NCBI GenBank assembly: GCA_003233475.1
Contig: QILU01000187.1
Location: 1 to 5,846 of the forward strand
Direction: 5' to 3'
Source of the DNA: Ahrensia sp.
Lineage (GTDB): Bacteria; Pseudomonadota; Alphaproteobacteria; Rhizobiales; Rhizobiaceae
DNA: 5,846 bases
Within the stretch, counting starts at the first letter, position 1. Each line of letters starts with the position of its first letter. Positions 1 through 5,846 of the stretch are shown here, piece after piece. The translations under genes and the position numbers were made by a program. The notes under the pieces were generated by a model that searched no databases, was not told the origin of the DNA, and saw only the letters and a list, made by a program, of their open reading frames with translations.

Positions 1-1457
1 CGGATGGAACGGAACTTAACGCCGGGGCGGTTGTGCTTACCACAGGAACATTCCTGCGTGGATTGATCCATATCGGGGAAAAACAAATTCCGGCCGGGCG
101 CATGGGAGAAAAGCCCGCGCTTGCTATGGCTCAGACTCTGGACAGGTTAAAACTGCCCCTTGGGCGCTTGAAAACAGGCACCCCTGCCCGGTTGGATGGG
201 CGAACCATAAACTGGTCTCAACTGGAGATGCAGCCGGCGGATAATCCCCCTGTGCCCTTTTCTACAATGACCGAAAAAATCACCGTTTCGCAGATCGAGT
301 GCGGAATTACCCGTACAAACGCCAAAACCCATGCCATCATTCGGCAAAACGTTCATCGATCTGCCATGTATTCCGGACAAATTGACGGGGTTGGCCCCCG
401 CTATTGCCCGTCAATTGAGGACAAAATCGTAAAATTTGGCGAGCGGGACGGGCATCAGATATTTTTGGAACCTGAAGGGCTGGATGACCACACAATCTAC
501 CCGAATGGAATTTCCACATCATTACCGGAATCTGTTCAGGCCGATTTTATTGCCACTATACCTGGGTTGGAAAAGGCGGCTATTTTACAACCAGGCTATG
601 CAATTGAGTATGATTATGTAGATCCGCGGGCGCTAAAACCCACCCTGGAGACTAGAGCCTTAAAGGGGTTTTACCTGGCCGGGCAGATCAATGGAACCAC
701 GGGCTATGAGGAAGCCGCAGCGCAGGGGCTGGTTGCCGGACTAAATGCTGCCCGGCAGGTTGCGGGGGGCAAACCTGTTTTGTTCAGCCGTACAGAGAGT
801 TATATGGGGGTTATGATTGATGATCTGGTGACCAAGGGGGTAAGTGAACCCTATCGTATGTTCACTTCCAGAGCGGAATATCGCTTAAGCCTGCGGGCGG
901 ATAATGCGGATCAAAGATTGACGGAATATGGGTTGGAAATTGGGTGTGTGGGTAGAGAGCGGGAATTTGCCTTCAAGATAAAGGATAAAAAGCTGAAAGC
1001 GGCACAGGTTTTGTGTGAATCACTTTCCATAACCCCCAATGAAGCAAAAAAACACGGGTTGAAAATTACCATGGATGGGGTTCGTCGTTCGGCCTATGAA
1101 CTAATGTCCTACTCTGAGATTTCTTATGATGATGTGGCTCGAATATGGCCGCAACTTTTGGAGGTGGAACCAAAGATTGCTCAACAGATTAAGATTGATG
1201 CGGGGTATTCGGTTTATCTGAAACGCCAGCAAGCAGATATTGATGCCATAAAAAAGGATGAGGCGCGAGTTATTCCTGAAGGTTTTGATTATGCGCTTCT
1301 GTCCGGTCTATCGAATGAACTACGCCACAAGCTGGAAGCCATTCGGCCCACTTCTCTTGGGCAGGCCGGCCGAATTGATGGCATTACTCCGGCTGGTTTG
1401 ACGTTGATCCTGGCTCATATCAAAAAGCACGAAATGGCGCGAAAAGGTGCCGCATGA
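1..1457 (+). CDS. mnmG: tRNA uridine-5-carboxymethylaminomethyl(34) synthesis enzyme MnmG, 5'-truncated by the window edge
   Basis: MnmG (GidA) is a cytosolic FAD enzyme. With the GTPase MnmE it installs the (carboxymethyl)aminomethyl group on wobble uridine 34 of certain tRNAs. The reading frame is open from base 3, giving 484 residues; the family is about 620-630, so roughly 140 N-terminal residues, including the FAD-binding GxGxxG motif, lie to the left. Visible family motifs in order are [11 protein letters not shown] (bases 30-62), [41 protein letters not shown] with its conserved cysteine codon at 405-407, [45 protein letters not shown] and [15 protein letters not shown]. The helical C-terminal region, which in this family contacts MnmE and tRNA, ends in [16 protein letters not shown]. 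An apparent start at base 33 (GTG) is only an internal valine. The stop overlaps the rsmG start by four bases, implying translational coupling. In related genomes mnmE usually lies just upstream. Identity is certain. Confidence 0.98.
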   Translation, partial: DGTELNAGAVVLTTGTFLRGLIHIGEKQIPAGRMGEKPALAMAQTLDRLKLPLGRLKTGTPARLDGRTINWSQLEMQPADNPPVPFSTMTEKITVSQIECGITRTNAKTHAIIRQNVHRSAMYSGQIDGVGPRYCPSIEDKIVKFGERDGHQIFLEPEGLDDHTIYPNGISTSLPESVQADFIATIPGLEKAAILQPGYAIEYDYVDPRALKPTLETRALKGFYLAGQINGTTGYEEAAAQGLVAGLNAARQVAGGKPVLFSRTESYMGVMIDDLVTKGVSEPYRMFTSRAEYRLSLRADNADQRLTEYGLEIGCVGREREFAFKIKDKKLKAAQVLCESLSITPNEAKKHGLKITMDGVRRSAYELMSYSEISYDDVARIWPQLLEVEPKIAQQIKIDAGYSVYLKRQQADIDAIKKDEARVIPEGFDYALLSGLSNELRHKLEAIRPTSLGQAGRIDGITPAGLTLILAHIKKHEMARKGAA

Positions 1458-2101
1458 GCACTAAAAAAGGTCTGGAGCTGGTGGACAATGTCAAGAGTGT
1501 TTCACGTGAAACACGGGAGCGACTCACAGTTTTTTATGGGTTGTTGTGCCAATGGCAGGCCCGAATGAACCTTATTTCTCCGGCTAGTGTGGAGCATATC
1601 TGGGAACGACACATGGCGGACAGTATGCAATGCAGCGCGCTTTTTCCTGAAACCAAACATTTGGTGGATATTGGCAGTGGTGCAGGGTTTCCCGGCATGG
1701 TAATGGCGATTGTAATGGCTGAAACAGGTGAAGGGCGGGTGGAATTTGTGGAGAGCAATGGAAAAAAATGCGCCTTTCTTCAAGCGGTGGTGCGGGAAAC
1801 CGGGTTAAAACAAGCGGGCATCGTGGTTCGTGTGCACCATGGGCGCATTGAAAATGTGCTGCTCGGCCTGGATGTTCCTGAACTGATTACCGCACGGGCT
1901 GTGGCGCCGCTTAAGGAATTGTTAGGGTTAACAAAAGGCTTTCTTTCCCGCACCACAGTAGGATTGTTTCCCAAGGGCCGTGGCCATAGGGCCGAGATTA
2001 CTGAAGCGGAAAAGAGTTGGAAATTTGATTGTAAAACGGTTCCAAGTCGATTTGAGGAAGGGTCGGTATTGTTAGAAATAAGCGGCTTGAAGAGCCGATA
2101 G
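1454..2101 (+). CDS. rsmG: 16S rRNA (guanine(527)-N(7))-methyltransferase RsmG
   Basis: RsmG (GidB) uses S-adenosylmethionine to methylate N7 of G527 (E. coli numbering) in 16S rRNA; in other bacteria its loss gives low-level streptomycin resistance. The 215-residue product has the usual family length. Visible motifs are [10 protein letters not shown] (residues 33-42), RHMADSM (52-58), the SAM-binding glycine loop [11 protein letters not shown] (71-81), [12 protein letters not shown] (98-109, motif II acid at E100), ITARAVAPL (145-153) and LFPKG (171-175). The ATG at 1454 was chosen because it forms an ATGA overlap with the mnmG stop and has a weak purine-rich AAAAGG a few bases upstream. Codons 15-20 (SVSRET) contain a perfect parS centromere palindrome, so this part of the protein is constrained by a DNA function. 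The gene is co-directional with parAB and probably co-transcribed with mnmG. Confidence 0.97.
   Translation: MSTKKGLELVDNVKSVSRETRERLTVFYGLLCQWQARMNLISPASVEHIWERHMADSMQCSALFPETKHLVDIGSGAGFPGMVMAIVMAETGEGRVEFVESNGKKCAFLQAVVRETGLKQAGIVVRVHHGRIENVLLGLDVPELITARAVAPLKELLGLTKGFLSRTTVGLFPKGRGHRAEITEAEKSWKFDCKTVPSRFEEGSVLLEISGLKSR
1498..1513. other. parS: parS centromere site (ParB-binding palindrome) inside rsmG
   Basis: The 16 bases TGTTTCACGTGAAACA are a perfect palindrome and match the bacterial chromosomal parS consensus at every position. In known systems ParB loads here as a CTP-dependent sliding clamp, ParA then segregates the origin region, and SMC is often recruited. The site starts on the last base of codon 15 of rsmG and reads in frame as V-S-R-E-T. 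It lies about 680 bases before the parA start and 1.55 kb before parB. I saw no second good match by eye in this window. Function is inferred from the exact match and the adjacent parAB genes. Confidence 0.95.
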
Positions 2102-2107
2102 AATGAA

Positions 2108-2135
2108 TTGCCTGGCTGAAATGGCGTCTTTTAAT
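2108..2135 (+). promoter_or_regulatory. candidate sigma-70-type promoter for parAB (weak)
   Basis: The 92-base gap between rsmG and parA (2102-2193) is the only non-coding stretch of any size on the rightward side. It contains TTGCCT (2108-2113, four of six matches to TTGACA) and TTTAAT (2130-2135, five of six matches to TATAAT) separated by 16 bases. Spacing and gap position fit a parAB promoter, but the match is modest and such pairs arise easily in AT-rich DNA. Read-through from mnmG-rsmG is equally possible, because I see no convincing terminator after rsmG. Confidence 0.3.
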
Positions 2136-2170
2136 TTCAATGAGAAGCTTTAAGAATAGACAGACATGAT

Positions 2171-2177
2171 AGGGAAG
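2171..2177 (+). promoter_or_regulatory. distant Shine-Dalgarno-like sequence upstream of parA
   Basis: AGGGAAG is the only purine-rich Shine-Dalgarno candidate near the parA start. It is 16 bases from the ATG at 2194, longer than the usual 5-10, with a run of seven T in between. No in-frame start codon lies between this motif and 2194, and an in-frame TAG at 2170-2172 closes the frame upstream. Either initiation at parA is weak or ribosomes use this site inefficiently. Confidence 0.35.
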
Positions 2178-2193
2178 TTTTTTTGATACAGGC

Positions 2194-3012
2194 ATGAGCA
2201 TTAACAACGATATCAGGCCAAGGGTAATGGCCCTTGCGAACCAGAAAGGCGGGGTGGGAAAAACCACGACCGCCATTAATCTGGCAACCGCTCTTGCGGC
2301 GATCGGGGAGGAGGTGCTGCTGGTTGATCTGGACCCGCAGGGCAATGCCAGTACGGGGCTGGGTATTGATAAAGAAGAGCGGGAGATTTCCACCTATGAT
2401 CTTCTTACTGGGTCGCAAAGCCTTTCATCTGTTAGCCAATCCACCGCAGTTCCGCGTCTTTGGGTGGCACCGGCAACGTTGGATTTGCTGGGGTTGGAAA
2501 TGGAAATTTTCAGAGAAGCGGATCGAACCTATCGACTAAAAAAAGCAATCGCGGGCCATTTGGGCAGGGTACCGGATTTCAGCTATATTTTGATTGATTG
2601 CCCCCCGTCATTAAATCTGTTGACCTTAAATGCCCTGGCGGCAGCGGAATCGGTTCTCGTGCCCTTGCAAACCGAATTTTTTGCGCTGGAAGGATTGAGC
2701 CAGCTTTTGGGAACGATCGAACAGGTGCGTAACAGCATAAACAACAAGTTGAATATTCAAGGGGTTGTTTTGACCATGTATGATGGGCGAAACAATCTGG
2801 CTCAGCAGGTGGAGCAGGATGTGAGGGAGACAATGGGGGATTTGGTTTATGATACGGTGATACCGCGTAATGTGCGGATATCGGAAGCGCCTTCTTTCGG
2901 TAAACCGGTTTTGCTGTATGACATGCATTGTGCAGGCTCCCAAGCTTATTTGAAATTGGCGTCGGAACTAATTCAGCGTGAGAAGAAATTGCTCACGGCG
3001 AAAGAAAAATGA
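2194..3012 (+). CDS. parA: chromosome partitioning ATPase ParA (Soj family)
   Basis: ParA is a deviant-Walker ATPase. ATP-bound dimers coat the nucleoid, and ParB-parS complexes trigger hydrolysis and follow the resulting gradient, moving the origin toward the pole. The 272-residue product has the family's usual length. It shows deviant Walker A KGGVGKTTT (residues 18-26) with signature lysine K18 and P-loop lysine K23, motif A' VDLDPQGNAS (44-53), and Walker B YILIDCPPS (131-139, aspartate D135). Later family blocks are VPLQTEFFALEGLSQL, LTMYDGRNNLAQQV and VIPRNVRISEAPSFGKPV. The ATG at 2194 is the most upstream possible start; a second ATG at 2227 (M12) would begin right at the family core but has its purine run too close. 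The gene lies 92 bases after rsmG and 48 before the preferred parB start, so parAB is very likely one transcript. No helix-turn-helix precedes the ATPase core, as expected for a chromosomal (type Ib-like) ParA rather than a P1-plasmid type. Confidence 0.97.
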   Translation: MSINNDIRPRVMALANQKGGVGKTTTAINLATALAAIGEEVLLVDLDPQGNASTGLGIDKEEREISTYDLLTGSQSLSSVSQSTAVPRLWVAPATLDLLGLEMEIFREADRTYRLKKAIAGHLGRVPDFSYILIDCPPSLNLLTLNALAAAESVLVPLQTEFFALEGLSQLLGTIEQVRNSINNKLNIQGVVLTMYDGRNNLAQQVEQDVRETMGDLVYDTVIPRNVRISEAPSFGKPVLLYDMHCAGSQAYLKLASELIQREKKLLTAKEK

Positions 3013-3026
3013 GTAGAAACAAATCT

Positions 3027-3039
3027 GCCATATTTTGGC
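3027..3039 (+). repeat. short inverted repeat in the parA-parB gap
   Basis: GCCA (3027-3030) and TGGC (3036-3039) form a 4-bp stem around a 5-base AT-only loop in the gap between the parA stop and the parB start. It is too weak and lacks the T-run needed for an intrinsic terminator, so it should not block parAB co-transcription. It could be chance. Confidence 0.2.
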
Positions 3040-3050
3040 GAACAATGGAT

Positions 3051-3056
3051 GGTGAT
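3051..3056 (+). promoter_or_regulatory. ribosome binding site supporting the parB start at 3061
   Basis: GGTGAT matches the downstream half of the extended Shine-Dalgarno sequence (GGAGGTGAT) and sits four bases before the ATG at 3061. It lies inside the coding sequence if the alternative ATG at 3049 is used, and that start has no comparable motif. This is the main nucleotide evidence for preferring 3061. Confidence 0.45.
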
Positions 3057-3060
3057 AAAA

Positions 3061-3984
3061 ATGGCTGATGATCAACCCAAAAAACGTCTCGGACGAGGCC
3101 TCGCGGCGTTGATTGGCGAAATGGATAAACCGGTAAATCCGTCTAGAATGGAAAGTGGGGGCGTGGAAAGCGGGAGAAATGTTCCAACACCTATTACGTC
3201 CGACAGGGTTGTGCCGATAGAGAGTATTCGGGCAAACCCCAACAATCCCCGTAGTGTGTTTGCCAATGATGATCTGGAGGATTTGGCAAATTCTATTTCT
3301 GAGCACGGAATTGTGCAGCCAATTCTTGTGCGCCCTGCTGCTGCCGGAAAAGACCTGTGGGAAATTATAGCCGGGGAACGCCGTTGGCGGGCTGCACAAA
3401 AATCCGGGCTTCATCAGGTGCCAATTGTTGTTCGTGATGTGGATGACAGGCAGGCTTTGGAGCTGGCAATTATTGAAAATGTTCAGCGGGCAGACTTAAA
3501 CCCGGTAGAAGAAGCTCTTGGATATCAAAGGCTTATCGATGAATACGACTATAAGCAGGTGGATTTGGGTAAGGTTATCGGTAAAAGTCGATCCCATGTG
3601 GCCAACACATTGCGGTTGCTGAAATTGCCCCAAAGTGTTCGTGAACTTTTGTCTGCGGGTGATATATCTGCCGGTCATGCTCGCACGCTAGTTACGTTGA
3701 ATAAGCCTGAAGCTCTGGCTAAACGTATCGTTGTGGAAGGGCTATCCGTGCGTCAGGCAGAGCAACTGGCAGCGATGGCCGAGCGACCTGATGGGCTGGA
3801 AACGAAGTCTGCAAAAAACAGGATCGTTAAAGATGCAGATACCATTGCACTGGAAAAACGTCTAAGCGATGTGTTGGGATTGAAAGTAAAAATCGTCCAT
3901 AAAACGAGCGGGAAGGGTCGTTTGACAATAGACTACAAAACCCTCGATCAGCTGGATGAGCTGGAAGCCAAATTAAGCAAATAA
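3061..3984 (+). CDS. parB: chromosome partitioning protein ParB (CTP-dependent parS clamp)
   Basis: ParB binds parS, closes into a CTP-dependent DNA clamp that slides and spreads, and stimulates ParA. From the preferred start the product is 307 residues. In order it shows the N-terminal ParA-interacting segment KKRLGRGLAALIGE (7-20), a low-complexity linker, IESIRANPNNPR (53-64), the CTP-binding arginine motif GERRWRAAQ (105-113), IIENVQRADLNPVEEA (137-152), the helix-turn-helix around VIGKSRSHVANTLRLLKLP (172-190) that reads parS, and a C-terminal dimerisation domain (about 258-307). The ATG at 3061 gives MADDQPKKRLGRG, like alphaproteobacterial relatives, and has GGTGAT just upstream. The in-frame ATG at 3049 would add only MVIK. 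The gene follows parA by 48 bases and ends one base before the convergent holA stop. Its target site is at 1498-1513, so ParB spreading could cover the parAB region; autoregulation is an inference. Confidence 0.97.
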   Translation: MADDQPKKRLGRGLAALIGEMDKPVNPSRMESGGVESGRNVPTPITSDRVVPIESIRANPNNPRSVFANDDLEDLANSISEHGIVQPILVRPAAAGKDLWEIIAGERRWRAAQKSGLHQVPIVVRDVDDRQALELAIIENVQRADLNPVEEALGYQRLIDEYDYKQVDLGKVIGKSRSHVANTLRLLKLPQSVRELLSAGDISAGHARTLVTLNKPEALAKRIVVEGLSVRQAEQLAAMAERPDGLETKSAKNRIVKDADTIALEKRLSDVLGLKVKIVHKTSGKGRLTIDYKTLDQLDELEAKLSK

Positions 3985-3985
3985 A

Positions 3986-5023
3986 TTACCTGGAGTTTCG
4001 GTTGGCTTCGATGGCGATGGCCAGCAGGGCGGTGGATGCCAGGGGGACAGATAACTCGGCATTGGCCCGGGTTTCCAGCGAGGTTTTTTCCAATCTGGAA
4101 AGAAGTTTTTCCAGTGACGGGCGCTTCCAGATTGAAAGGGCGCGCACAACCTTGTCTTTGCGTTGAAAATTAATCGGCGGGCGCATAGCACCAACCACAG
4201 ATGATGCGGGTTGTCGCCTGGCTTCCATTTGGGCGCTGGCCTGATGCAGGTTTTGGAAGTGGCGCTGGGCGGCATTGATAATTTGAAATACGGCGGTGCC
4301 TTGCGCAATAAGCCGTTTGAACGTGTGTTCCATGGTGGGAATATCACCGACACTTGCAGCGTCAATAACGGTATCAACAGCAAGAGCGGAGGCATCTCCC
4401 ACAATATTTTGAATGTCCTCAAGGGTGATCTGTTTGGAACCGGTTGCATAAAGGCACAGCTTTTGCATCTCGCCTCGGCTGGCCAGCCGATCACCACCCA
4501 GCAGGCTTTTCAGGGCCGTCATGGCCTGAGGGTCGATGGACAGTTGGCTTGCCTTTAATTCCTCATTGATGAGCACCTCGATAGCCCGATCCGGGTCCTG
4601 ATAGCAGGGAAGGGTGATGGCGCCTTTAGCCTTTTCGATTCGGGTGCGTAACGGCGCGGACTTTTTCAAATCTCCCGCTTCAATAATAACAATGGCATCG
4701 GTGGGAGGCAGATCGAGAACGGGCTGTACTGCGCCAGCCAGATTTTTCTGAGTGGCCCCTTTTATCCAGACAAGTCGATTGCCGCCAAACATGGAAACGG
4801 TATGGGCTTCATCAGCAATGCGTGAAGGGTCGGAAGCCGCGTCATCGGCATCAAGTTTAATGGTGGAAAACGGGTCGTTTAAATCAGCGCCGCTGGATTT
4901 TGCCAGTTGGACGGCGCGTTCAGACACCAAGCCGGCATCGGGGCCATAGACTAAAAACACCCGGTGCTGCGGCTCCGGCCTGCTTAAATAGCGATCAACC
5001 TGATGGGCCTTAAGCTGCGCCAT
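3986..5023 (-). CDS. holA: DNA polymerase III subunit delta HolA
   Basis: The delta subunit of the clamp loader opens the beta sliding clamp during replication. The 345-residue product has the normal length. Supporting blocks are FLVYGPDAGLVSERA (residues 23-37, the family's degenerate P-loop region that does not bind ATP), MFGGNRLVWIKG (78-89), AIVIIEAGDLKKSAPLR (110-126), and LGGDRLASRGEMQKLCLYA (175-193) ahead of the ITLEDIQNIVGD segment that leads into the C-terminal collar domain. The opening MAQLKAHQVDRYL resembles alphaproteobacterial HolA. The only nearby Shine-Dalgarno candidate is a weak GGGCGG before the ATG. The gene starts 18 bases after the lptE stop and is the last gene of the leuS-lptE-holA run visible here. 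It converges on parB, so its transcript must end inside or beyond parB on the opposite strand. Confidence 0.95.
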   Translation of the reverse strand: MAQLKAHQVDRYLSRPEPQHRVFLVYGPDAGLVSERAVQLAKSSGADLNDPFSTIKLDADDAASDPSRIADEAHTVSMFGGNRLVWIKGATQKNLAGAVQPVLDLPPTDAIVIIEAGDLKKSAPLRTRIEKAKGAITLPCYQDPDRAIEVLINEELKASQLSIDPQAMTALKSLLGGDRLASRGEMQKLCLYATGSKQITLEDIQNIVGDASALAVDTVIDAASVGDIPTMEHTFKRLIAQGTAVFQIINAAQRHFQNLHQASAQMEARRQPASSVVGAMRPPINFQRKDKVVRALSIWKRPSLEKLLSRLEKTSLETRANAELSVPLASTALLAIAIEANRNSR

Positions 5024-5041
5024 TTCAAACCGCCCGTTGGC

Positions 5042-5572
5042 TCATAAACCAGCTAGAGATTGGGCAATGGCCAAGCGCAATTGTTGGGCAAGTTCTTTTG
5101 CTGCCCGGTTTTGTGCATCTCTCTCAGCCCTCTCATTGGCAAAGCTTTGCGAAGTGCGGTCATAGCTGGAAAGCGCGCGGCGTTTTCCGTTGGCAACAGT
5201 CTTGCCTGACCTGTTTTCCACCAATTGATAATTCGCTGTAATAGCAACCTGCGCAGAGGTGGGTGCATTGCTGTTTCTTTCAATGGAAAGATTGTAAGAT
5301 TTACTCTCCACATCAAGAACAACATTGTATTGTCCTCCCGATTGCAGTTCTCCGCCATTCATGGCGAATAGTAAATTGTTTCGCACCTGCTGTGCCGAGC
5401 GGGTGGTAACGGGTTTTACCGTTGTGGAAGCCAGAATGGAACCAATGGAGGCGGGTTGAATGCCCGTAGCCAATTGACTGTTTGGAGTTGAAGAATTGAG
5501 AGGTTCAACGGTACAGGCTGCCAACAGAGCCAGCGCACTAAATAATCCGATTTTTGAGACATTTGAAAACAT
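5042..5572 (-). CDS. lptE: LPS-assembly outer membrane lipoprotein LptE
   Basis: LptE is a lipoprotein that plugs and supports the LptD beta-barrel delivering lipopolysaccharide to the cell surface. The 176-residue product has a lipoprotein signal: MFSNVSK, a hydrophobic stretch (8-19), then lipobox LAAC with Cys20 as the acylated residue. Position +2 is threonine rather than aspartate, so it should be sorted to the outer membrane. The mature part carries QVRNNLLFAM (62-71) and the region I associate with alphaproteobacterial LptE, RALSSYDRTSQSFANERAERDAQNRAAKELAQQL (132-165, quoted as key blocks ALSSYDR, FANERAERDA and NRAAKELA). I chose the ATG at 5572 because GGTTGGA precedes it and the signal peptide is then of normal length. 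Starts at 5596 (ATG) or 5602 (TTG) would lengthen the n-region and overlap leuS. Sequence conservation is low in this family, so the call also leans on its position between leuS and holA, the same order as in E. coli. Confidence 0.88.
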   Translation of the reverse strand: MFSNVSKIGLFSALALLAACTVEPLNSSTPNSQLATGIQPASIGSILASTTVKPVTTRSAQQVRNNLLFAMNGGELQSGGQYNVVLDVESKSYNLSIERNSNAPTSAQVAITANYQLVENRSGKTVANGKRRALSSYDRTSQSFANERAERDAQNRAAKELAQQLRLAIAQSLAGL

Positions 5573-5576
5573 ATTT

Positions 5577-5583
5577 TCCAACC
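5577..5583 (-). promoter_or_regulatory. ribosome binding site of lptE overlapping the leuS stop codon
   Basis: GGTTGGA on the leftward strand lies five bases before the lptE ATG at 5572. Its first G is the last base of the leuS TAG. This supports 5572 as the start and suggests that lptE translation is coupled to ribosomes finishing leuS. Confidence 0.45.
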
Positions 5584-5846
5584 TAGAGTACCACATTGAC
5601 AATTCTCCCAGGCACCACGATTACTTTCTTTGGTGTCTTACCAGAAAGCGCCGATTGCACAAAGTCTAATGCAAGCACTTCTTTTTCAACATCTGGTTTA
5701 TCAATATTCGCGGGCACGGTGATGTCGCCGCGTTTTTTTCCGTTGATTTGAACCGGCAGGGTAATGGTGGTTTCCTCCAAAAGGCTTTCATTTAGGATTG
5801 GCCAGGGGCTGGCGGACACCATTTTCTCGTGACCAAGCACCTGCCA
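5583..5846 (-). CDS. leuS: leucyl-tRNA synthetase, C-terminal fragment cut by the window edge
   Basis: LeuRS attaches leucine to tRNA-Leu in the cytosol. Only the last 87 residues are in the window; the complete enzyme is roughly 860-880 residues, so the catalytic HIGH and KMSKS motifs are off the right edge. The visible part begins WQVLGHEK and carries the typical tail: SPWPIL, TLPVQINGKKRGDITVP and the terminal PKKVIVVPGRIVNVVL, which form the C-terminal domain that contacts the tRNA elbow. A GTG at 5838-5840 can look like a start but is an internal valine codon. The gene leads the leuS-lptE-holA run, with lptE beginning 10 bases past its stop. The promoter is outside the window. Confidence 0.97.
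   Translation of the reverse strand, partial: WQVLGHEKMVSASPWPILNESLLEETTITLPVQINGKKRGDITVPANIDKPDVEKEVLALDFVQSALSGKTPKKVIVVPGRIVNVVL

Noticed and set aside
2178..2184. Run of seven T before parA as an rsmG terminator
   Set aside because: No GC-rich hairpin precedes it, so it does not meet the pattern of an intrinsic terminator.
3637..3646. Inverted repeat GTTC-GT-GAAC in parB resembling a degraded parS
   Set aside because: It lacks the central CACGTG and has half-sites that are too short. It is explained by the codons of parB around VRELL.
3949..3963. 5-bp stem CAGCT/AGCTG near the parB end as a terminator
   Set aside because: The stem is short and followed by no T-run on either strand, and the bases encode conserved-looking ParB C-terminal residues.
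4211..4558. Rightward open frame of 115 codons opposite holA
   Set aside because: It is the antisense shadow of holA, whose family motifs are intact on the other strand; its product resembles no family I know and there is no ribosome binding signal I can support.
4762..4770. TTATCCAGA, one mismatch from a DnaA box
   Set aside because: It is single, inside holA, without neighbouring boxes or an AT-rich unwinding region, so it is not evidence for an origin in the window.
1..5846. A previously undescribed system (defence, mobile or biosynthetic)
   Set aside because: All seven coding sequences are recognisable core genes in a familiar order, with no unexplained gene or long gap; the largest non-coding stretch is 92 bases.

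Overview
This window is an ordinary stretch of core bacterial chromosome, almost certainly from an alphaproteobacterium and probably near the replication origin. The gene order mnmG-rsmG-parA-parB, facing leuS-lptE-holA, is the layout I associate with Hyphomicrobiales (Rhizobiales) and relatives. The protein wording agrees: MnmG has [17 protein letters not shown] and [12 protein letters not shown], and ParB opens with KKRLGRGLAALIGE. Base composition looks close to 50% GC, moderate for that group. I cannot name a genus. No mobile element, CRISPR array, RNA gene or foreign-looking gene was found.

The left two thirds (1-3984) reads rightward. It holds the last 484 codons of mnmG (tRNA wobble-uridine modification) and then rsmG (16S rRNA m7G methyltransferase), which starts inside the mnmG stop through an ATGA overlap. 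After a 92-base gap come parA and parB, the chromosome-partition ATPase and the CTP-dependent clamp that binds centromere sites. A perfect 16-base parS palindrome, TGTTTCACGTGAAACA, lies at 1498-1513 inside rsmG codons 15-20. The partition locus therefore carries its own centromere site about 0.7 kb upstream of parA.

The right third (3986-5846) reads leftward as a compact operon entering from beyond the right edge. It has the last 87 residues of leuS (leucyl-tRNA synthetase), then lptE (outer-membrane LPS-assembly lipoprotein), then holA (DNA polymerase III delta subunit). The two operons converge with one base between the parB and holA stop codons.

The genes cover translation fidelity (mnmG, rsmG, leuS), replication (holA), segregation (parAB/parS) and envelope assembly (lptE). 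All have intact motifs, and the only truncations are at the window edges. I see no undescribed system. The most notable signal is the centromere site written into the rsmG reading frame.
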